Assembly: GCF_000204055.1 (NCBI RefSeq)
Contig: NW_006768773.1
Coordinates: 62,001-126,000 of the forward strand
Source: Melampsora larici-populina 98AG31
Taxonomy: Eukaryota; Basidiomycota; Pucciniomycetes; Pucciniales; Melampsoraceae
Length of the DNA stretch: 64,000 bases
Reading direction: 5' to 3'
How positions within the stretch are numbered: the stretch's first letter is position 1; every line of letters begins with the position of its first letter. A program made the position numbers and the translations under genes. Below the pieces are notes generated by a model. That model saw only the letters and a program-made list of their open reading frames with translations, searched no databases and was not told the DNA's origin. This document shows, piece after piece, positions 55,639-64,000 of the stretch.

Positions 55639-57774
55639 TAAGTTTGAAATTCGAATTAAGATGTATGATTAATTTTGAAGACTATGAGTGCAGCACAAAT
55701 TAATCAAATTCTGCTCCACAGACTGGTGTCCGAGGGTGGGGGTTTTATGAAGCAAGTGTTGACCTGTGTTGACAAGCAAAATGAATTCTTTCAGTAAGTA
55801 TCTTAATGAAATTCTTGGGATTGTTGTTTGTTATGACTAGATAGAGTGTGAGGTTGTTATCTCCTGTAGGGCAATTCGAAAGATTTTATATATAAAATCG
55901 AACATATAAAAGACTACCAAGGTGCCGAGGGGAGAGAGTGATAGGAGTGCAGGAATACCAGGTTATAAAGAAAACTCACGAACGCATAGTGATTCCATCA
56001 CACTCTCCGTCCTACAATCAACTAGAAACAGATTGAATAACAAAAAAGGGGGGCGGGGAATTAGAATTTCCCACATATAATCAGTATAAAGCACAATTCT
56101 ATCACGAGTTGAAGTCTTTCATTCAGTTTGATGAGAGCTGTGAATCCGATCAAGATGAGAGTTTCATGAAAAAGTTGAAAATTGTGGTACATATCTCAAT
56201 CAAGAGAAAAAGTAACAAATTAACTTTCATGTTCTTCTGATTCGGGTTGATTCCAAATCGTATATCAAACCCATTTGTCTTGCCTCCTTTCTGAAAGAAA
56301 TCAAGAAATTAAGAAAAACCCCATTCCCTCGAAATTCATTTAAATAGAAGAGATGTGATTGGGTTTATGTTTGATTGATTGATTTCCTGAGTAATTCAAC
56401 ACAACTTTAACCACATTTATTTTCATATATATATGTACAAATTCTCAAGTTGAATGTTATAAGCAATGAAAAAAGCCTCCATTGATTCTGTACATTTGAT
56501 TTCTATATTTCGTTTTTTGGGAGCATTCGCAATCACAGTTGAGTTCAGAATATTTAATGATTTAACGGAGAAGTGAGTAACCATGTAAGTAGCACGGTGG
56601 CTGTGATTTAGAGAAAGGAATGGCGGTCGGAGTTTGAGCGCATAAACCTAAATGAAGAAAATCAAGTTGATCCAATGAGGCAAACGTAACTAAGTCCCAC
56701 TCGCTTCAGCCGGGGCTTTGGCGAGGAGGGACTTATGTATAGTGAAGTTCGCAATTGAGATCGAAAATCGACTTTCAGTGGAGAAAGGGTTTTTTGAAGA
56801 ATAAATTCAATTTTAAAATATCAATGGTCGAACGTATGAAAGCGATTTCATCTTAGGAGATTCTTTACAATAAGTAGTGATAAACCAAATGTAGACCTTG
56901 GTATCTTCAAATTCATCTCTAGGAGGAGGGAGAGAGAAGAGGGAGCTTTATTTCACAATTTATCATCGACCCCCTTTCTCATCCTTCTACTTGAGATTTA
57001 CAACCCGTCCAAGATTCGAGTGGGAGAAGGATTTTACCTTCTTTCGGCCCGGGAGCGTGGCAAATTTCGGGGTATCAGCGAAAATCACTCTGAAGATGTG
57101 GGCGTGGTCTAACTTTCGACAGCTGTTATTCTTAGTTTGAATGACAGCTGCCGAGGCATCGAGGGACTTTGTGGGGCACGGTGCGAAAAACAAAGTTCCG
57201 GATTGGCGTGCGCGTTGTCCGAAGCTCAACCAAGTGAGCGTGTTCCGAACTGTTCCGAACCCAGGGAGCAATTTCTCAATTTCCACAAACAAGCTACAAT
57301 CGGCCTAACACAAGCCTCGTCAACCGCGGTTCCGGAGGAGGGCGGGAGGAGGAAGGGGCACAAGTCAGGATATCTACAATGTAATCATTGCTTTTGTTTG
57401 AAAGTACTTGTTCTGTTTCATTTGCCGGAGACTGAGCGACAACCCGATTCTTGGGGGTTGGAACTGGCCTTGACAGACGGGAATGTTAGTAGGCGGATGT
57501 AAGGTTTATGTAGTTGTTGGTACGAAATGATGAAGAAGAGATTTTAAAAAGACGCACCGAAAGGATTCCAATCTGACATGATGTGTACCACAGCACTAGG
57601 GAAGACTTTCGTCCTCTAGCAAATTATCACATTGGTTTGTTTCATCCATTTTGTGATCAACGAAATTATTATCCTATACAAATTCTCTTAGTACATAAAA
57701 TTAGTGATAAAGAGTTTTGTTATCCACTTGGGTGACAAGGGTATAATTTGATTTCTAAAATTCCTCATATCTTT
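55639..57774. other. Intergenic region with a lone element end
   Basis: No gene family recognised. A left-type end of the hairpin-tipped Mutator-like family lies at about 56,686-56,750 (GTAACTAAGTCCCACTCGC ... GGGACTTAT) without a visible partner. A GACAGCTG-based inverted pair at 57,117-57,151 recalls the units of the 49-52 kb palindrome. An open frame at 57,137-57,502 (+) lacks an ATG start context and any recognised domain. Confidence 0.4.
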
Positions 57775-59979
57775 CAAACTTAACAAAGTCCCTCACCAAA
57801 GGCCCAAGCCCCAGCAAGGGACTTGCCACATAAAAGGGAATCCTGGCATGAGAAGTAGCCTGTATTGGCTCAAGAAACATTACTTCAAATTCTGTGGTTT
57901 GTCTCTAAATAAACAGGGCTTGGAGTTAAATAAAAGGAAGACATCAAATATTCATTACATACAATCCAATTGCAAGCTCCCCCAAATATTGTCCAGAACT
58001 AGGGCTACTGAGGGATCAACAATGGTTTGTTTTTCACTTTTTCTGAGCGGCAAGCCCGCTCATAGCTGCTATCTCTCAGAAAGCGGTGAAAATGATTGAT
58101 CTTCAACTACTCAAAAATATAACTTTCCAGCAAGATAGAAAGTAGCTTGCAATTGGTATGTATGTAATGCCCCCTTGTTGTTTTCTATTTCCTTTGTCTC
58201 AAAGGATGTTTATTGAGAGCGGGAAACAACAAACAGTGTGGTGATCAATTTATGGGATCAATTAAAAAATTCACAATTAGCAGTTTACCAGTTTATTAGC
58301 AGGATTCAGCAGGAAAGAAAATTCAAAATGAGGGTTTTTAGATCAATTGAAGCTCTTGTAGGCTTATGTATTGGTCATTAGGTTAAAATTACATCATTTT
58401 ATTTCACATTATTCATTAAGATCATTATAGTTTACTTACAAACTCATTACAAAAAGAAAGAAAGAAAAACATAAGAAAAATTCGAAATTATAGGTATATA
58501 GGTTGGAAAATGGTTTTTAGGTTAGTAAAAATAAAGTTATGGGTATTATGAGGTTAGAATATGAAAGAACAACATTATATGATACTATGACAATTTTAAT
58601 CTTCAAGGTTGATAAGTAGAAACAGAAGTTATTAGGAAAAAAGCACTTTTTCGAAGTTGGTAAACAAGAGGTACACGTGTAGTTTGGTTGTGTAATAGTG
58701 GTAGTGATGGAATTTAAGGTTGCCAAGAGGATTTTCCGGGATTTTTAAGGCTATAGATGATGATGTCATATTACATGAGCAAGAAAAAGATAGTAGTAGC
58801 TGTGAAAAGTGAAGAAAATGGGTGAAATTCGTGGAAAATGGAGGTTTTCAGCTAATTACATATGTCAAATGACGTCAGAATAGGTTGGTAGATGGCTCAT
58901 TCAACGCAGAAGAGTGGATTACATAATGTACAAACTTTAAATCATTAGTAACGGAGGTGTGTGTAAAAGGCTATAAGGCAAATAAAGAATTGGTGTGAAT
59001 CTCGAATTTACAGTCACAAGTCATATGTAACACTAAAAACCTTAACTTCACAACTCAATATCTTACTCATCACTCATCAGAAGTAGGTCATATAGGTGTC
59101 AGAAATGATCAGTAACACGTGGGCTACAAGACGCACTTTAGTAATCAAAAATTGGAGCACATCTGAAAAAATTCGTAATCTCAAAAATTGGTTTTCAGTC
59201 AGTTTACAAGGAAAAAATCACCTGTAATCATCATAAGAAGTGCTGTACATCATATTATTGCGTCATTGATCACTTTTTGCTGTGAAAATTACATCATTTA
59301 TTAGTAACAAAATCATTACATTGCGTCATCATAGGGTTTTTAGGGAATTTTGGGCGGATTTGATTGGTTTTGAGGTTGTTGACCATTGTAAAAGTTGTAG
59401 TACATTGTTATATATACTTTGAGAGGGTTTTGGGACTGTTGTTCCCCTTTTTTCTTTATCATTTACACCATTATTATTTTGCTTATCATCATAAAATTAT
59501 TTTAATAGTACCTGGTCACTTAAATACGCCCTTTATTACAGCTATAAAGAGAAATTTACTTTAGTTTTATAGTCATAAAGACTTATTGGGAATAATATCA
59601 ATCAGATATTGCTTATTTTCTTTATTTATCAATTGGGGATAACACTATAGCAGTGTTGATAGTAATACAAAGTGTGTTTTTTTGAAGTTAAAATACGTGT
59701 GAAGATATATTTCTCTGGTGCCTTATCTGTACTCAATACAACAGAGTCTTTTCCTGATTGTGTTGTTTTAGAAGAGCAGTCTCAGACAACTTCTACTAGT
59801 CCTTATATTAGTAGATTGTCCTCTTCCAGCTCTGTATAACCCTTGTTGGGTTATAAGTTCTACAACGGATGTAGAGAATCTGGAGCAAATACAGCTCACT
59901 TCTCATACCAGGATTCTGTTTGATGTGGTAAGTCCCTTGCTGGGGCTTGGGCTTTTGGCAAGGGACTTTGTTAAGTTTG
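57775..59979. mobile_element. Mutator-like element, 2.2 kb, perfect 9-bp duplication
   Basis: The flanking repeat CATATCTTT is perfect (57,766-57,774 and 59,980-59,988). Ends CAAACTTAACAAAGTCCC and its complement are inverted over about 50 bp, and each end folds into a hairpin (AAGTCCCT ... AGGGACTT around GGCCCAAGCCCC on the left). The interior contains the first copy of the 1.6-kb repeat and no recognisable transposase, so the element is non-autonomous. Confidence 0.85.
58236..59864 (+). repeat. 1.6-kb LTR-like repeat, copy 1
   Basis: Starts TGTGGTGATCAATTTA and ends near GGGTTATAAGTTCTACA, TG...CA as in an LTR. A copy in the same orientation follows at 60,045-63,164. The matching stretches include CTAATTACATATG, AGTACCTGGTCACTTAAATA and TATAACCCTTGTTGGGTTAT. 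No clear 5-bp target duplication was found. It contains no recognisable gene. Confidence 0.55.
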
Positions 59980-60615
59980 CATATCTTTTACAATTCTTGG
60001 TGAAAGCACTCAATTTTACTTCATTAGAAAGCTAAGGGCCCATTGTGGTAATCAATTTATATGGTCAATTGAGAAAAATTAAAAAAGCTTATTATTATTA
60101 GAAGAAGTGAAGTTTTTAGAGCAAAATCAGGTTTTTTTCATATATTTTGATTGCAGTGTTCATTGATTATAAATCAATCTTGTGTAATCATTATTTTTTT
60201 ACATTGAATCTAATCAATTTAAAACAAGTTAAACATTATTAGAAAGAAGAAAGAAAAAGAAAGATATAAGAAATTCAAAGATATAGGTGAAAAGATTGGA
60301 AAATGGTTTTCAGGTTATTATTGTGGGAGTTATAGGTTCAAGAAGGTTTGATTCTGAAAGAGGAAGGTCACTTTGGTCATTAGCAACTTTGATAATTGGA
60401 AATGAGAAGGGAGGAGAAGAGTTATTCAATAAAGGGTGAATTTCAAGGAATGGTACTATGGGATTAACTTTTGTGGAGCAATGTCATTGAGGAACTTATG
60501 GCACCAAGAGTTTTTCAGATTGATTGTATAGTTATTCTTTAGAATGGATTGATCCAAGCTGATCTTTTGATCGAAGGAAAATTGATATCAGATGAGAAAA
60601 GTGGGAAAATGGAGG

Positions 60616-62141
60616 CAACACTCATGTCGCACTGCTCCGCTCCGGTATAATTGCACTTTTTACGAGTGGAGCAGATTTCTGCTGTGTAGAAAGGTGCTAT
60701 CAGAACTTCATTGCTATGAAATCTCAGAGTGGTGGGGCAGAAAGAATCTCTCTGCTCCGTCATTGGAAATATATCTTGGCCTTTGCAGTGATCCAAAGTG
60801 AGGCACACAAGGTTTCTGTGTTTTGACACCCAATTGGATTGCATAACACACTATCTGAGGCTGAGGGGAGGTTCTAAAGCAAGAGCAATGAGAAAAGGAC
60901 TTTTTTTTGATTTGCTGAAATTTTCAAAAGAAAACATAATAATAAAACGGAGAGTAAAAAGTAATGGGTTTTTAGGAAAAAAGACAACAATTGCCAGGTG
61001 GGTAAAAAGTAACTGGTTTGGAGAACAAAGGTAAATTTTCTTTTGATTTAAAAGAGGAAAACTTGTGAAAGTCTTCACATCACATGGAGGATAAACTATT
61101 TGAGACAGTTTGGGAGGATTTGATGAATCATGAGGAAAATGTGGTCGCAGTAGTTTATCTACATGAGTTTTAGTCCATGTAGAATTCACCATTAGATAAT
61201 CAGCTTGTTTTAAACAAACTGAATACACTTCAGCCAAAAGGAAAAATACCTTTTGGTTCCCCATGCCCCCGAACCAAACCAAAAAAACAAAACTAAACAG
61301 TTAGCTCTTCATTCTTTTAAAATCAGATTAATATATGTGGAAAAGGAAAAAAACATACAACACTTTAAAATAAGATAGAAAGGAATACTTTAACATAAGA
61401 TAAAAAGGAACTAGAAGAGATTGAAGTTGAATTCTGATAAGACAAATTTCAATCAGTCACTCTTTTTAACATATTTGTATAGTGCTTATCCCTGAAATCA
61501 AGGAAATCTAATCAGATCTCCAAAACCTATCCCCTTTGCCAAAACTCACCTTTTTTGAACTCCACAAGTTGCTTTGGTAGTGTGAGATTGAGGACTCTGT
61601 GTCCATGGCTTTTTGGAACAATCCATAGTTTTTTCTTGCTTTTCAAATACCTATCTTTAGAGCACAACCCTGTTCTACATTTCCTTCTCTTCAGTGATAA
61701 GCACTATACTGATCATCAGATAATGTACATATGTGTTTCTCTTGAAAATTTTGATGAGTTGAATTTGAATGATCAATAGATTGATTAATAAGTTCAATAT
61801 GTTTGTAAAACAAGTAAGAAGTAAACAAGTTTTTTGGGTTTATTGTTACAACTACTAGTGTAACTCCTTTGCATTATCAGGTGCTTTTTTGGGCCATGAG
61901 ACACTTTTTTGCGTCATCAGGTGCCATTTTTCTATAAGTGCCTGTGGCGCTATGGGGCCTCATAGCACAGCAAAGATTTGCTATACAGTGCGGGTATAAA
62001 AACCACTATTTGAGCTGAGGTAGTACAATAGCTATAGCATAGCTCAAACACCACTATACACCAAAATTGATAGCGCAAGTAAAGCGTGCGCTGCGCTATT
62101 GCTCTGCTGCCGCTTTTCTGGGTGGAGCGCTGTGGGTGTTG
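60616..62141. mobile_element. 1.5-kb inverted-repeat insertion carrying an ALG11 fragment
   Basis: Flanked by a direct ATGGAGG (60,609-60,615 and 62,142-62,148), at exactly the point where the 1.6-kb repeat copy is interrupted. The ends are imperfect inverted repeats: CAACACTCATGTCGC at the left, and CAACACCCACAGCGC read inward from the right. A 7- or 8-bp duplication with short ends is compatible with a hAT-type element, but no transposase is present. Subterminal regions are rich in GCTCC, GCGC and GCTATT units. The interior contains the ALG11-like fragment on the minus strand. Confidence 0.65.
61035..61240 (-). pseudogene. ALG11: ALG11 mannosyltransferase fragment
   Basis: About 68 codons match the central part of ALG11, which adds the fourth and fifth mannoses to the dolichol-linked oligosaccharide on the cytosolic face of the ER. 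Signature stretches are LLAEVYSVCLKQADYLMVNS followed by TWTKTHVDKLL, and QIVYPPCDVKTFTSFPL. The resemblance starts abruptly at about 61,240 and ends at about 61,035, just before the expected glycosyltransferase motif that would follow; no splice sites are obvious at the edges. The fragment keeps an open frame, so capture may be recent or selection weak. It is not a functional gene. Confidence 0.75.
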
Positions 62142-63164
62142 ATGGAGGTTTTCAGCTAATTACATATGTTGAAATTTGTCAGATCAGGATGAGTGATAGC
62201 TCAATCAAGGCAAAATCATTCAATTCATAATGTAAAACCTTTGAATCATCAGTAAGAGAGGATTAGTGAAAAAGGTATAAGGAAACAAAGCAAATTGAGT
62301 GAATTTCAAATTTGGTGCTTACATACATGTAAAATATTATTTTCTCAATCTCTACATAACTTATTCATCACACATCAGAAATAGGTCATATTGGGGTGAT
62401 ACATGATCAGTATCTCAAGGGCTACAAAATGAGCTACAGTAATTCAGAATTGGACAACTTTACAAAAACCCGTAATTCCAAAAATGGGTTTCAGCTATGA
62501 ATATTAGGAAAAAATCACCTGTGTTCATCATAAGAAGATCCGTTCATCCTTTATACACCTCAATGGATCAATTTCACAGCTTGAATCATGACAAATAATA
62601 TTAGTAATGTCATCATAAGGTTACATTGAAGGGATTTTGATGGTTTTTGATGGTTTTGAGGTTGGTAATCATTGTTTTGGTGTTATATATTCTCAAATGG
62701 AGGATTTGGGTGTTGTTGTTCCTCTTTTTTCTTTATCATTTTGTTTATCATCATAAACCTACCTTAATAGTACCTGGTCACTTAAATACGCACTTTATTA
62801 TAGCTATAAAGAGAAATTTACTTTAGTGTTGTAGTGTTTTGACCAAGGAATTCTATTGGGAATAATATCAAAAAGATATTGCATTAATTTTCTTTAGTTA
62901 TCAGTCTGGAATACCACTATAAGTGTTGAGAGTTAATTCAAATTGTGTTTTACATCTTGAAAACCGTGCTTTTGGTCCTTGGAACATTAAATCAGTTACT
63001 TTCCTCTTTTGATAATCATCAGTACTCAATTAAACATAGTTTCCTTGTTTGATTGTCTTGTTTTAGGAGGGCAGTCCGTAGACATATTCTACTAGTCTTT
63101 ATTTGGTAGATTATCCCCTCCACGCTCTGTATAACCCTTGTTGGGTTATGAGTTTCACACTGTT

Positions 63165-64000
63165 CAACTGGTTTGACAGGAAAGTGTTACACAAAAACAC
63201 TGTTTCATCCTGCCCCTTTTTCAAGGGGCATAATGAAAAACTTGGAATTTGGCTTTTTGATTACCAAACAGTGAACCAAAAAGCTCTTCAAAAGATCAAG
63301 ATGATTTTCTTTGACCTTTTGATGACCGGTCAAGTGTCTTGTGACAATCACCATGACCGTTTTCATGTGGCACGTCGACATGCACACACAAAGAGTTTTG
63401 AAAGAAATTTGATTGTTTTTTGTTTGTATCAAAATAGTGTCCAGGACTTCTAAGTTCATGGACCCAGTTATGTATGTGTGTTGTAAGACTCTTTGCATAT
63501 CCCCAATCTTCCTTGTCCAATCAACTACCACCACATCATCCAAGTCCCTCTCACCTCTTTCACCAATATCACATTCAAAATTAGCCCAACACACTGACAA
63601 TCTCCTCATCCTCAGCTTACTCAATCCAAACCTCCACATTCATTTGCTTAAGGATGATCAATTCCGACTTTTCAAATTCAGCTCCAAAGGAGAACGTATC
63701 AGGAAATGGACCATGAAAAATAGCCTAAGAATCTTTGGACAACCCTTAAACAAATGTATGTTCACTTTCAAACATCATAAATGTTCCCTATCAACAATTT
63801 TGATTGCTTGCACTGAAACATCATACTTATGAGTACATAGATCAATTCAAATCAATGACAATTGATTCAAATCAATAGTAATTGATTCATAAAATGTATA
63901 TCATCAAGGACCAAAGAGAATTCAAACTTCAAGCTTGAGCTTATGAATACATAGATCTATCCAAATCATGTTTTCTTTGTTAATTTCTCCATGGATTTGA
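63165..64000. other. Right-edge sequence with a half family-A element
   Basis: The half element at about 63,349-63,420 shows a single family-A end (GGCACGTCGACATGCACACA followed by AAAGAGTTTTGAAA); the partner end is absent. Beyond it a plus-strand open frame (63,413-63,832) has non-repetitive composition, but no family is recognised and its N-terminal part overlaps the element. The last 170 bases contain ATCAAATCAAT-type short direct repeats. Confidence 0.4.

Larger units (their letters stand above)
60045..63164 (+). repeat. 1.6-kb LTR-like repeat, copy 2, split by an insertion
   Basis: Matches copy 1 from TGTGGTAATCAATTTA (60,045) to about 60,615, then resumes after the insertion with TTTTCAGCTAATTACATATG (about 62,149) and ends near GGGTTATGAGTTTCACA. 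Divergence from copy 1 is moderate, so the duplication is not recent. Confidence 0.6.

Noticed and set aside
54428..61240. A glycosylation gene cluster (dolichyldiphosphatase plus ALG11)
   Set aside because: The ALG11 match is a fragment within a mobile insertion, so the proximity is not evidence for a functional cluster.

Overview
The window looks like an AT-rich, repeat-laden genome segment from a basidiomycete, most likely a rust fungus (Pucciniales). The evidence is short introns of about 40-90 nt with GTAAGT/YAG borders, a DUF6589-type gene beside a RecQ-like helicase, several retroelement families, PIF/Harbinger elements of two kinds, a CFEM protein, and a Cdc11/Nud1-type leucine-rich-repeat scaffold. 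The assignment is inferred from gene content and was not tested against any database.

Layout. 0.5-6.7 kb: a multi-exon DUF6589-type gene (+) converges on a decayed RecQ-like helicase (-). 7.3-16.9 kb: two different Ty3/gypsy elements, both on the minus strand. They are separated by a 2.5 kb nest of inverted-repeat elements (10.73-13.26 kb), one of which carries an unusual array of palindromes. 17-25 kb: mostly non-coding or unrecognised sequence with a candidate multi-exon gene and two small DNA elements. 25.2-29.6 kb: a gag-protease retroelement remnant interrupting a HARBI1-like transposase element. 29.6-31.4 kb: two more inverted-repeat elements. 32.2-32.7 kb: a small secreted CFEM-domain protein. 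33.4-37.5 kb: a nearly complete PIF/Harbinger element (DDE nuclease plus Myb/SANT-like gene) with a 303-bp element inserted in it.

37.6-47.5 kb is the best-preserved host-gene block: a 7-exon LRR scaffold resembling Cdc11/Nud1 (+), converging on a MATH-BTB protein (-). 49.3-52.2 kb is a large palindromic element. 54.4-55.6 kb holds a dolichyldiphosphatase-like PAP2 gene (-). 57.8-63.2 kb is a nested stack: a Mutator-like element with a 9-bp target duplication, two copies of a 1.6-kb repeat, and inside the second copy a terminal-inverted-repeat insertion carrying a fragment of the ALG11 mannosyltransferase gene.

The host genes have no evident common pathway. One weak thematic link is dolichol-linked glycan metabolism: the dolichyldiphosphatase gene and the ALG11 fragment lie 6 kb apart, but the fragment sits in a mobile element, so the proximity may be chance. 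The mobile sequences dominate. Most in-frame stops in the retroelement genes I inspected are TGA (with one TAG and a few TAA), a single C-to-T change away from a sense codon, which suggests decay by cytosine deamination.
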